From Arthrobacter globiformis (GTDB lineage Bacteria > Actinomycetota > Actinomycetes > Actinomycetales > Micrococcaceae), in assembly GCF_030815865.1 (NCBI RefSeq), contig NZ_JAUSXI010000001.1:1426001-1490000 (forward strand): 64,000 nucleotides of DNA, read 5' to 3'. Below, one piece after another: positions 26,799 through 36,349 of this stretch. The notes under the pieces were generated by a model, which ran no database searches, was not told the origin of the DNA, and saw only the letters and a list, made by a program, of their open reading frames with translations. Numbering within the stretch: the first letter of the stretch is position 1; each line of letters begins with the position of its first letter. Position numbers and translations under genes: made by a program.

Positions 26799-29003
26799 GT
26801 GCCCTTTCCCGAGAGATTGGCAAATCCCGATATGACTGAAAGCACTGGACCAAACCGCCGCAAACGCATCAGGGCGGTTCTGGAGATCCTGTCGGAACAC
26901 TCGGAGGGCGTCCGCAACTCGAAGGATCCGGATGGTGTGTTTCAACTCGCCGTTGATCGCGTGCCTCTGAGCCCGGCTGAAGCCACCACCAATGCAAGCG
27001 GTCTCGTGCGCGGGAACGCAAACTTGTCTTTCGACTCCATCGGCCTGGTAGTGGCAGGCTGGATAACGAAGACGGACGGAATCTGGCGAATAACGCCGGA
27101 GGGCCTGAAGGTTCTAGACCTCTACCCAAGCGCTGATGAACTTTTCGGCCAGATGGCAAAGCTTTCAGCTGCCCAGACCGCACGGCGAAAAGCTAACCGC
27201 GCAGAGCAACTCCGAACGGTACTCGTCTCACGGAACGCGAAAGAGGATGTTTTCCGCGCCACGACGGGTCTTTTCGTGGAGAGGGGCCTCCGGGAAGGGT
27301 CTTCAGTATTTGATCCGGACCGTGATGTTTGGACCGTTGCTGCGATCACCGAACTAAGGACCAGATTTATCGAAGCTCCGGACGCAGGAGGCGGCACCTT
27401 TGTCGAAAAGATAAGGATGCAGCTGGCAGAGGCCTCTGATGAAGCGCGACTCTTGATGGCCGAGCTTGTGACGTGGCAGGTTCTGCCCATTTTTGAGGGT
27501 GCAATCGGCTTCGGCAAGAAAAATGAACGAATCTCGGCAATTCTCCAGACCATGGACGAGCCAGCAGTAATTCCAGACGAGGTCCTCAAAGGACTAAAGA
27601 ACGGGGTCGTCCACCCCGGCCAGGCGATGAACAGCAACACATTTCAGGCGATGGTCCTTGTGCTCTCCGTCGTAGAGAACTACCTGCAGTCCTCGATTGA
27701 GGTGCAGCAGGAAGTCTTATCGGACCCGTGGGCTTGGAAGTCTTTCGTCTTCAGCGTCAAGGGACGCAGCTTCCCTACCCAGAGAAACGCACTGTTGTAC
27801 ATGGTCCATCCGGAAACCTTCACCGATATCTTTTCTGACGAGGACAAGGGCTTGGTCCGAAACGCTTTCATCAGCAGCGATGCTGATTCGACTGGGGACG
27901 TGGACCGCGACTTATTCAACATCGGTCTCCGAATGCAACAGGAGACCATGGCTCCCGTGGACTTCTACGATGAACAGCACAAACCCCTTTGGAAAAAGGG
28001 TGTTACTCGTCCTACCCCACAACCGGAACCCGTGAACGACGTCACGCCGACGAACGGCGAACAGATGACTCCAGAGCTCGAACGCGAACCCTTTCCTGTT
28101 GCAGACGCGGCTCTGAGTGGTCGGGTCTACATCGAGGAAAAGTGGTTGCAGGAGTCGTTGGACCTCCTCGAGAACAAGCGGCAATTGATCTTCTTCGGTC
28201 CGCCGGGGACGGGTAAGACGTTTATTGCCCTGGCCTTGGCCGAACACGTTGCCCGTGACGAGGCAGAGCTTGTGCAGTTCCACCCGAGTTATTCCTATGA
28301 AGACTTTTTCCAGGGGTACCGGCCCATTACTGTCAACGGGGCCCTGAGCTACGAACTCAAAGATGGACCGTTGCGGCGGATTGTAGACAAAGCGAACAAA
28401 GCCAAGCACCGAAACTTCGTACTGGTCATCGACGAAATCAACCGGGGCAATCTTGCGAAGATCTTCGGAGAGCTCTACTTCCTGCTCGAATACCGGCACC
28501 GGAAGATCAGCCTTCAGTACAGCGAGGAAACGTTCGAGCTGCCAGACAACCTCTTCATCATCGGAACCATGAACACGTCTGACCGGTCCATCGCTCTGAT
28601 GGACGCGGCCATGCGCCGTCGCTTCGCCTTCCGCGAACTGCATCCAGCGCAAAGTCCTGTATCCGAGGTGCTCCACGGATGGCTTCTTGCGCACAAGAGC
28701 AATGATCTCGGTTCGGAACCCGCACTGCTCCTTCGACAGCTCAACAGGAAGATTATTGATCCATCATTCAGCATCGGGCCGTCATATCTCATGCCCAAGG
28801 TTGGAGGGATCACGCAGGATGTCCTCACGAGGATTTGGGAGTCGGAAATCCTGCCGCTCCTGGAAGAGCACCACTACGGCGAAGGGAAGGATGTACTAAA
28901 GCAGTACCGTCTGGACACATTGAGGACGGAGCTCGCGGAGCGCAATCCAGTTTCGCTCGAGGACTTGGACGGTCACGGTCCCGCAGCCACTGGGAGCGAA
29001 TAG
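26799..29003 (+). CDS. mcrB: McrB-type AAA+ GTPase of a type IV restriction system
   Basis: 734 residues from GTG 26799; an ATG at 26832 (MTESTG) is equally possible, as neither has a strong ribosome site. The C-terminal third is the McrB motor: FFGPPGTGKTF (Walker A) at about 466, VIDEINRGNLAKIFGELYFLLE (Walker B and the McrB signature) at about 545 and IIGTMNTSDRSIALMDAAMRRRF (sensor 1 and Arg finger) at about 590. The N-terminal 440 residues should recognise modified DNA. They start with a winged-helix-like segment (GLVVAGWITKTDGIWRITPEGLKVL) and contain no DUF3578 or ASCH pattern I can see. With McrC, 3 bases downstream, it cuts methylated or otherwise modified foreign DNA using GTP. Confidence 0.88.
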   Translation: MPFPERLANPDMTESTGPNRRKRIRAVLEILSEHSEGVRNSKDPDGVFQLAVDRVPLSPAEATTNASGLVRGNANLSFDSIGLVVAGWITKTDGIWRITPEGLKVLDLYPSADELFGQMAKLSAAQTARRKANRAEQLRTVLVSRNAKEDVFRATTGLFVERGLREGSSVFDPDRDVWTVAAITELRTRFIEAPDAGGGTFVEKIRMQLAEASDEARLLMAELVTWQVLPIFEGAIGFGKKNERISAILQTMDEPAVIPDEVLKGLKNGVVHPGQAMNSNTFQAMVLVLSVVENYLQSSIEVQQEVLSDPWAWKSFVFSVKGRSFPTQRNALLYMVHPETFTDIFSDEDKGLVRNAFISSDADSTGDVDRDLFNIGLRMQQETMAPVDFYDEQHKPLWKKGVTRPTPQPEPVNDVTPTNGEQMTPELEREPFPVADAALSGRVYIEEKWLQESLDLLENKRQLIFFGPPGTGKTFIALALAEHVARDEAELVQFHPSYSYEDFFQGYRPITVNGALSYELKDGPLRRIVDKANKAKHRNFVLVIDEINRGNLAKIFGELYFLLEYRHRKISLQYSEETFELPDNLFIIGTMNTSDRSIALMDAAMRRRFAFRELHPAQSPVSEVLHGWLLAHKSNDLGSEPALLLRQLNRKIIDPSFSIGPSYLMPKVGGITQDVLTRIWESEILPLLEEHHYGEGKDVLKQYRLDTLRTELAERNPVSLEDLDGHGPAATGSE

Positions 29004-29006
29004 ATA

Positions 29007-30194
29007 GTGCCGGCGTTCGAAATCCGTGAAGCCGCAGCCACCCTGACTTTGGCATTACCGGACAGCCTTGGTTGGGCCCTAAATAGTCTGGGAATTGCTA
29101 CTGCTTTGCCACAAGGTGAAGGACTGTGGTCAGTGTCTTCCGTGTCAAAAGTTGGCGTGGTCGCCGTTGGTGAGCACGAGCTATACATCAAGCCCAAGCT
29201 TCCGATCCCACGTTTGTTCTTCCTCATGGGCTACTCGCGTTCGCCGAATTACTGGCGAAATGACGATGTGTCACTCTCAGCAGATGAGCACCTAGTCAGC
29301 AGCATCGTGGGCTCCTTCATCCGCCAGGTCAAGCAGGCCACCGTCCAAGGCCTTCTTCAGGACTACAAGACGGTGCATGAGTCTGAACCCATGGTCCGAG
29401 GCAAACTTAACATTCCAGCACAGATTGGGCGCCGAGCTGGACTCCCATTGCCGGCGGAGGTGACATACGACGACTACACCGTCGACATCGCGGAGAACCG
29501 CATGCTGCTGGCAGCAACACGCAAGCTGCTCACCGTCCCCCGACTGGCCGAAACTGACAGACAGTCCTTGCGCAAGCTGGAACTGAAGTTCGAAGGAGTG
29601 GGTCTGGCCTGGCCTACGGTTTTTCCACCCATCCGGTCTACCCGGCTCAACGCCCACTACGCTCCCGCCGTCCTGTTGGCGGAGATCATTCTCAAGGGTG
29701 GCTCTCTGGAACAGCAAGTTGGGACCGTTACTGCCAGTTCATTCCTCTTCGACATGTGGGAGGTTTTCGAGGACTTCGTATCCGTAGCACTCCGTGAAGC
29801 TATGGCGTCCCACGGTGGAAGTGTGGATCTGCAGTACCGAGGAAAACATTTGGACGTTGGCGGAGTGGTGCCACTCCGGCCTGACATCGTGTGGCGACGC
29901 GACCAAGACGTTCTGGCTGTTCTCGATGCGAAATACAAGGCTGAGAAGAACGGTCGCTTTCCTAATGCAGACCTCTATCAGATGCTCGCATATTGCACGA
30001 GGTTCAAGATGCAGGCGGGCCACCTTGTCTACGCCAAGGGTGAATGCGACGAGACGATTTATGAGATACATGGGACGGACGTTCGTATTTTCACTCATTC
30101 ATTGGATCTGGAAGCACAACCGCTCGAGCTACTGGGCCAAATCGGACGCCTGGCCGCGAAGGTTGTGAAACACTCCAACATCAAAGCCGAGTGA
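29007..30194 (+). CDS. mcrC: McrC-type nuclease subunit
   Basis: 395 residues, coupled to mcrB. The N-terminal part (VGVVAVGEHELYIKPKL, LFFLMGYSR, VRGKLNIPAQI) is the stalk that activates McrB. The C-terminal nuclease has VVPLRPDIVWRRD and VLAVLDAKYKAE at about 290-310, the D...DxK core of PD-(D/E)XK enzymes, with a Gln-Met helix (LYQMLAYCTRF) next. Together with McrB it makes a translocating restriction complex that cleaves between two modified sites. Length is normal for McrC and the frame is intact. Confidence 0.88.
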   Translation: MPAFEIREAAATLTLALPDSLGWALNSLGIATALPQGEGLWSVSSVSKVGVVAVGEHELYIKPKLPIPRLFFLMGYSRSPNYWRNDDVSLSADEHLVSSIVGSFIRQVKQATVQGLLQDYKTVHESEPMVRGKLNIPAQIGRRAGLPLPAEVTYDDYTVDIAENRMLLAATRKLLTVPRLAETDRQSLRKLELKFEGVGLAWPTVFPPIRSTRLNAHYAPAVLLAEIILKGGSLEQQVGTVTASSFLFDMWEVFEDFVSVALREAMASHGGSVDLQYRGKHLDVGGVVPLRPDIVWRRDQDVLAVLDAKYKAEKNGRFPNADLYQMLAYCTRFKMQAGHLVYAKGECDETIYEIHGTDVRIFTHSLDLEAQPLELLGQIGRLAAKVVKHSNIKAE

Positions 30195-30196
30195 TT

Positions 30197-30364
30197 GTGC
30201 CTGCCCCCAGGTTCAGGTATGACCGTGACCGGTCAGGGTCACCTATCTGGACGAAAGTCGCAGCCGGTGCAGGCCCCGTCCCAGATGAATTTTCAGATGA
30301 GATCTGCCTTCACTCTCCCCTTCCTGACGACGACGGGGGCGATGGTATGTCACCGGATCAATGA
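30197..30364 (+). CDS. Possible 55-residue protein following mcrC
   Basis: A GTG two bases behind the mcrC stop opens a 55-codon frame (PAPRFRYDRDRSGSP, acidic end DDDGGDGMSPDQ). Third positions are mostly G or C, which is what real genes here show. It ends 9 bases before the GIY-YIG gene end on the other strand. It has no known relative to me and may be chance. Confidence 0.3.
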   Translation: MPAPRFRYDRDRSGSPIWTKVAAGAGPVPDEFSDEICLHSPLPDDDGGDGMSPDQ

Positions 30365-30372
30365 TGGCTGCC

Positions 30373-31361
30373 TCAATCCTCGATAAAGACTCTGATTCCA
30401 TCAACGCGCATCCAAATGGTGTTATTCGGCGCCTCAATTGAACTCATGATTGTCCTTCCCAGTCCGATGGTTCCAGAACGGGACCCGTTCACTCGCCAGC
30501 GTGCCTTAAAAATCCGGTCTTGATAGCTCACCTCGAGATATCCATCTGCACGCGGCAGCGCAAACTTCGATCGGGCAGGGATACGTAGGTTAGAATGGCA
30601 CGGTCTTTGTCGGTGATGATCTGAGATTCAGTTCGAGTCCCCCTACCGGAACCAGCCGTGCCTGCGGACGCCGGCCTTGCAGGAGCACGGTTACTGTCAG
30701 GCGCAGCTGAGAACGCGGCGCCGGCGGCAGGTATCGGCGGAGTCGCTGCGTTCGCACGCTCTTTCTTATAACCGGCCATGCCGTGCCGCTTCCGCATTCC
30801 CGCCTGCACCTCGATGTTTGCAAAGGGTGCGATTCTCTCAGGATCGTGAAGGGCACGGCGCACGGGAGGTGGAATGGCAGCTGCGAAGGAATTAAGGAGT
30901 CGAGCTTCCGCCGATTTCGGTGACTCTGCGGCCGCATAGTGCACGTACAGTGCCTCAAGATCGGCAAGGGTCTTCAGCCACCATCCACCGGCATGGGGGG
31001 AGCGGTTACCAATAGGAGTGCTGTAGTACTGGTTGACCCGCTTCCGCACAGAAGTGCCGGCAAGACCGATGTAAAGGACGGCAGATTCAGGAATCCAAAA
31101 GGCTCCGATTCGTTCGGCGAGCTTCTCGTTCGTTGCCGGTGCGCCATCCACGGTCACCGAGGGGCAACGGGATCTAAGCGTGTCGAATGCACTGGTGTCA
31201 GGCCGATAAGTGCCGATGCGGCCTACTCGGTCGCTGAAGTCCGGGGTGGACGCCACTATGTAGACACCGGGAAGATCTAGTTCAGCCTGCTCGCCCCACT
31301 GCACGACACCAGCTGGCAGCAATTCGGACTTTTCGAAGAGTTCCCCCACTGAGATGGTCAT
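30373..31361 (-). CDS. GIY-YIG nuclease-family protein (frameshift at about 30592)
   Basis: About 328 residues if the frame change near 30592 is corrected. The N-terminal domain has PGVYIVAS (GIY position) at about 33 and AVLYIGLAGTSVRKRVNQYY (YIG and catalytic Arg) at about 92-112, with KSAEARLLNSF supplying the later Glu. A variable Ala/Pro-rich linker follows. Read in the other frame after the shift, the end has FALPRADGYLEVSYQDRI and RSGTIGLGR, a conserved-looking C-terminal domain ending at a TGA at 30373. Such fusions are found near restriction genes. It is divergent from the PLD-helicase with 74 bases between and tail to tail with mcrBC. Confidence 0.7.
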
Positions 31362-31435
31362 TGGCCCATGCTAAATGACGCCGCGGACAGGACGAGTTAT
31401 TGGTTTTCATCTGCTCCACCCAATAGCCTGGCGAA

Positions 31436-34400
31436 GTGAATATTTCTGATGGGGGAGCGGCGATTGAGGAATTGCCTGAAGGTCTCTATGAACTGATAAA
31501 GACCGACGCACTTATGACGACACTGTCAAAGCTTCCCCTGTTGGAACCGCGTTTCGAATCAGTAGGAGACGAAGACACTCCTGATATCCTCTCCCGTCAT
31601 GTCGCCGCCGCCGTTCGCGACGCTCTCGCTGAGGCACGCCCTGCGGACAGAGTTGCCCTGGCCAACCGGTTGCTCGAAGCGTTGCAGCAGAATGACCGCA
31701 TCGCAGACGGTCCCACGGTGCTCCACTCCCTCCACCGCCCGGATACACTCAAGCGCCGCCAACTCCGACGCCCCACAACAAGACTCAGCGACTCCGCGCT
31801 CCTGACCAACAGCAACGAGGACCCCAACCTGGCCGCAGAACTGCGCGCAGAAATCGAGTCAGCGGACACAGTCGACCTCCTCTGCGCCTTTGTCCGCTGG
31901 ACCGGCATCAGACTCCTCGAGCCGGCACTCGAGCAGCTCAGAGACCGCGGTGTGAGACTCCGCGTCATTACCACCACTTACATGGGCGCTACGGAACGCC
32001 GGGCCATCGACGAACTCGTCAACGGGTACGGGGCCGAGGTCAAGATCAGCTACGAAACCCACTCCACCCGGCTTCATGCGAAGGCGTGGCTGTTCCGCCG
32101 CAACTCAGGCTTCCACACCGCCTACGTGGGCAGTTCGAACTTGAGCAGCGCGGCCCTCCTCGACGGACTGGAATGGAACGTCCGGCTCAGCTCGGTAGCC
32201 ACGCCCGCGCTCCTGCAGAAATTCGAGGTTACGTTCGACAGCTACTGGGAGCAGCGGACCTTCCAGCCCTACGACCCGGAAACGGACGGGGACAAGTTGG
32301 ACGCGGCCCTGGCCCGCAATGGTGGCAGGACCACCGGCGCGCCGGAGACAAACACCGGCCTGGAAGTCCAGCCCTTCCTCCACCAAATTGAGATGCTTGA
32401 AGATCTCGAGGCGGAGCGCGCAAAAGGCCATCACAGCAACTTGCTCGTCGCTGCCACGGGCACGGGCAAGACGGTCATCGCGGCCCTGGACTACAAGCGG
32501 CTTAGTGAAGCCGCCGGCCGGGACCTCAAACTGCTGTTCGTTGCCCATCGGCAGGAAATCCTGAAACAATCGCTGCAGACTTACCGACGGGTACTGCAGA
32601 AAGGCTCCTTCGGCGAATTGTTCGTCGGGGAACACAAACCGAAGGACTGGCAGCACGTCTTTGCCAGCGTCCAGTCCCTGGCCTCACTCGGACTGGACAA
32701 GATCGCGCCGGACGACTTCGACGTCGTTGTCATCGACGAGTTCCACCACGCCGAAGCAACCACCTATCGCATGATCATCGACCACCTGCGCCCCCAGGAG
32801 CTCCTCGGCCTGACCGCCACCCCCGAACGCGGTGACGGCGTCGACGTCGCCAAGCAGTTCTTTGACGGCCGCCGGGCCAGCGAGCTGCGCCTCTGGGACG
32901 CGCTGGACGCGGATCTCCTGGTGCCGTTCCATTACTTCGGGGTTTCAGACGACGTCGACCTCAGCCGTCTGGAGTGGAAGCGCGGCAGTTATGACGTCGG
33001 CCAACTCGACGCCCTCTACACCGGCAACGAGGCCCGCGCCGGCAAGGTGATCCGGGAGCTCCGGGACAAGGTCACCAGCACAGCCGACATGCGGGCCATC
33101 GGCTTCTGCGTCTCCGTGCAGCACGCCGTCTACATGGCTGAGGTCTTCAACCGGGCCGGGATGGCGTCCGTTGCTGTTTCGGGCCAGACGGACGACGCCG
33201 AACGCGCCCTCGCACTGCAACGGCTGCGGTCCCGCGAGATCAACTGCATCTTCGCCGTCGATCTGTTCAACGAGGGGCTGGATCTGCCCGAGGTGGACAC
33301 CATCCTGCTGCTCCGGCCCACCCAAAGCGCCACGATCTTCCTCCAGCAGCTGGGCCGGGGGCTGCGCAGGGCTGCGGACAAGTCCGTACTCACGGTTCTG
33401 GACTTCATCGGCCAGCAGCGCCGGGAGTTCCGTTTTGACCTGAGGTACCGCGCCCTGACCGGCTATGGCCGCAAGGAGCTGGAGAAAGCAGTGGAGGACG
33501 AATTTTCCTTTCCTTCCGTCCGGCTCGCAGATCGTGCTGGACCGGGTGGCGCAGAACGTGGTGCTGGACAACATCAAGGCGCAACTGAAGGTCAACCGAG
33601 CCCAGCTGGTGCGGGACATCGCCTCGTACGGGGAAACCGAGCTGGAAGCGTACCTGGAGCAGTCCGGCAGCGAGCTGAAGTCCATCTACCGTTCCACGAA
33701 GGACTCCTGGACCGGCTACCTCCGCCAGGCCGGCCTGATCGAAGGCTTCTCGCCGCTCGAGGCAGTTCTCCGCGGAAAAATCCATGACCTATCGGACGAC
33801 GCCGAGAAAAGGCTGCTTGCGCGCATGGTGCGGCTGATTCACGTCGACGACCCAGAGCGCGCGGATGCTTACTCCATGCTGGTCAGCCCCGACGCACCCC
33901 GCTACGCGGAGCTCGGTCCACGCGAGCAGACCTTCGCCCGGATGCTGTTTTACACCTTGTGGGACGAGGGCGGCGGTTTTCAGACATACGACGCCGGCCT
34001 GGACTATGTGCGCGGGTACGAGTTTGTCTGCAGCGAGATCCGCCAGCTGGTGAAACTCGGAGTGGCAAAATCCAAGCACGCCGCGAAGAGCCTGGGCGCT
34101 GGCTTGCAACACATCCCGCTGCTCACCCACGCCACATACCGGCGGGAGGAGGTACTAGCCGCACTTCAGTACGGTTCGCTGGAGCTGGGCAAAAACGTGC
34201 AGCACCGCGAAGGTGTGGCCTGGTGCCCGGCAACGGCCACGGATGCGTTCTTCGTGACCCTGAACAAGGACGACAAAAACCATTCCCCCTCCACGATGTA
34301 CAAGGACTATGCCATCAGCCCCGAGCTATTCCACTGGGAGTCACAAAATGCAACCTCGCCCAAGAGCCCGACGGGTAGGCGGTATCTGGACAGGTTGCAA

Positions 34401-34593
34401 CACGAGTCGCACATCCTGCTTTTCACCCGCGACACCGCCGAGGACGAGACCGGGCTGACCGTTCCGTACACGTGTTTGGGTGGAGTGGACTATGTTCAGC
34501 ATTCGGGGAGAGAAGCCGATCGCCATCACTTGGAAGCTGCAGCGGCCGATGCCGGGGGATGTTTATTCTTCAGCAGCAGCGTTGGCACAGTGA
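31436..34593 (+). CDS. PLD-domain/SF2 helicase/DUF3427 protein (two frameshifts)
   Basis: About 1051 residues after correcting one surplus T in the TTTT at 33503-33506 and one surplus G in the GGGG at 34505-34508. Order of domains: a phospholipase D-type nuclease (LLCAFVRWTGIRLL, STRLHAKAWLF with the HxK at about 217, VGSSNLSSAAL), an SF2 helicase (AATGTGKTVIAAL at about 340, VIDEFHHAEA at about 433, GLTATPERGDG, QQLGRGLRRA at about 640), and DUF3427 (PFLPSGSQIVLDRVAQ, YKDYAISPELFHWESQN and a C-terminal GEKPIAITWKLQRPMPGD). Proteins of this layout are frequent in defence islands as single-gene units and likely move along and nick invading DNA. The start is GTG with a weak ribosome site. Confidence 0.85.
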
Positions 34594-34763
34594 GATAGCA
34601 AAAGGCGACGCTTGTTCGGTAAAAATTGCCGCCCATTGAGCTTTGCACGACACCCGGAGCTTGGGCTACCAACTCGCCCCTCTCGCAATCAGGAGACCCC
34701 CCAGTCATCAGAAGTGAGCGCAGCCGGGTAGTTCTGTAAGTAATGGCTGGCCCCACGTCCGCT

Positions 34764-34771
34764 GCATTTCC
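34764..34771. repeat. Target-site duplication, left copy
   Basis: The sequence gcatttcc directly precedes the left inverted repeat of the insertion sequence and recurs at 36221-36228. Confidence 0.9.
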
Positions 34772-34802
34772 GGCTCTTCACGGTTCGTGGGGAAATGAAT
34801 CC
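34772..34802. repeat. Insertion sequence terminal inverted repeat, left
   Basis: Thirty-one bases beginning ggctcttca; pairs with 36190-36220 with five mismatches. Confidence 0.9.
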
Positions 34803-34815
34803 CCCGAGATGAGTG

Positions 34816-36151
34816 TCATGCCGCCGTCCGGACGGCACTTCTCAAGAGAATAACCGATCTGTAGTTGGCTGGGTTGCGGTAGCCGCGGGCGGTGCGCTTG
34901 ATGTTCTTAATGGCGGTGTTGTTGGCCTCGACCTTGCCTGTCGTGGCGCCGGTAATGATCAGCACCTCGATCTCTTTCCACCACCGGCAGACGGTGCGAT
35001 AGAGCCTGTTTGTCTCCGGCCGGTCCGCCGCCTTCACCAGCTCCTTGAGCTTTGTTTTCGCTACTGCGGCATCCTCCAAAGAGCCGGTGCGCAGCAGGGC
35101 CCTGAGCTGTTCCTTGACCTTCCAAACGGCTTGGAGGGTCCCGGTCGGATCGTCGACGGCGAACACTTCGTCCAGCCGAATGGCCGCCCTGCAGCTGAGC
35201 GTGTCGCCGCCGCGCAGGAGCAGCATGCGGTGCGCCCACGCCTTGTCGATAGCCCTACCTCGGCGGCCCTTGACCTGCTGGGAGAGGTTCTGCCGGGTCT
35301 CGGTCATCGCCTGGTTGGCCAGCGAGATCAGATGGAAGTGATCAACTGCGACCGCGGTGCGCGGAAGCCACATCCGCAGCGCTTTCCGGAACGCAGCAGA
35401 CGGATCGATGGCCACGACCTGCACAGCCAGCCGCCAGTGCAGGGGCCGGGCGAAGAGCCAGTCCCCGACACCCTGATGGTCCCGGCCGTCAACCACGCCA
35501 AGGACCTGGCCGGTATCGAGGTCCACAATGGTTGTCATCCATGGCTCGAACCGCGTCCACGTCTTTGACTCCGGATCATGGAAGTAGCGCACGGATCGGA
35601 ACCGGTGTTCATCGATGCCCAGCATCCGCGGGTTGAGCGCATCCACGTCTGGCAGCTTCAGCAGGCACGCTTCATTCAGTGCCGCCCGGACCATCCACCA
35701 GGACACGGCGAAGCCGGCAGCTGTCTCGGACACCGCCCGGCCCGAACGGATGACCGCGTCAACGAGTTGGTCCCGGAGCCGGCCGGTGGAGCGGGCACGG
35801 CGAGGGACCTGCGGCGTCGATTCAAAGAACGACAACCTGTCACAGGCCGGTTCCCCGCAATACCAGCGGTATTTGGACCAGAGCACCTCCAGGGCACCCG
35901 GCGACAGGGATATCGCGGATCCGCTGGAAGCGGCGTTCTTTCCGGCGTGACGCCACCACGCCGCAGCTCGGGCAGCCTGGTGGCTGCTCACTTTCGATAA
36001 TGACCTGGCGCTGGCCATCGGCAACCACGGTGGTGGAGATGACTCGGTAGTCGGGCAGGTTAAAGAGGATGGTGGCAGCGTCGGCTGCGACCCCGGTAGG
36101 CTCAGTCAAGGCTCGTGGTCCTGTTCCTGGTTGAATGCTAGACACACTCAT
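34816..36151 (-). CDS. ISL3-family transposase (frameshift at about 35900)
   Basis: About 445 residues in two frames. The N-terminal part from ATG 36151 carries a zinc-ribbon start, PPGCPSCGVVASRRKERRFQRIRDIPVAG. After one surplus base near 35900 the frame from 36024 continues as LEVLWSKYRWYCGEPACDRLSF, the second zinc pair. The catalytic DDE domain follows: PRMLGIDEHRFRS (first Asp), VVAIDPSAAFRKAL and VAVDHFHLISLANQ (second Asp), and TGKVEANNTAIKNIKRTARGYRN (Glu). It cuts and joins the element ends. Whether the frame break is real decides if the element can still move. Confidence 0.88.
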
Positions 36152-36189
36152 CCCAGCAGGGCCACGGGCCCCTTTTTCAGCTACGACAC

Positions 36190-36220
36190 GGAATCAATTC
36201 CCCACCAACCACGAAGAGCC
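36190..36220. repeat. Insertion sequence terminal inverted repeat, right
   Basis: Reverse complement starts ggctcttcgtgg and matches the left end at 26 of 31 positions. Confidence 0.9.
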
Positions 36221-36228
36221 GCATTTCC
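36221..36228. repeat. Target-site duplication, right copy
   Basis: Exact repeat of gcatttcc found at 34764-34771. Confidence 0.9.
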
Positions 36229-36349
36229 ATTTTGAGCCGACTTGTTCTCATCATCGTGGCGCGGATGGATGGTGTCATCTTCATGTGTAAACGTGTCGGT
36301 TCATGTTTGAATACGTGTCCGTCCTCGGACAGAAAGCTGATGGATAATA

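Larger units (their letters stand above)
34772..36220 (-). mobile_element. ISL3-type insertion sequence
   Basis: A complete element of 1449 bases. Its 31-base terminal inverted repeats (34772-34802 and 36190-36220) match at 26 of 31 positions and start with ggctcttc. It is flanked by an exact 8-base duplication, gcatttcc, the target-site length typical of ISL3. It inserted in non-coding DNA between the PLD-helicase and the HEPN gene and breaks no gene. Confidence 0.92.
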
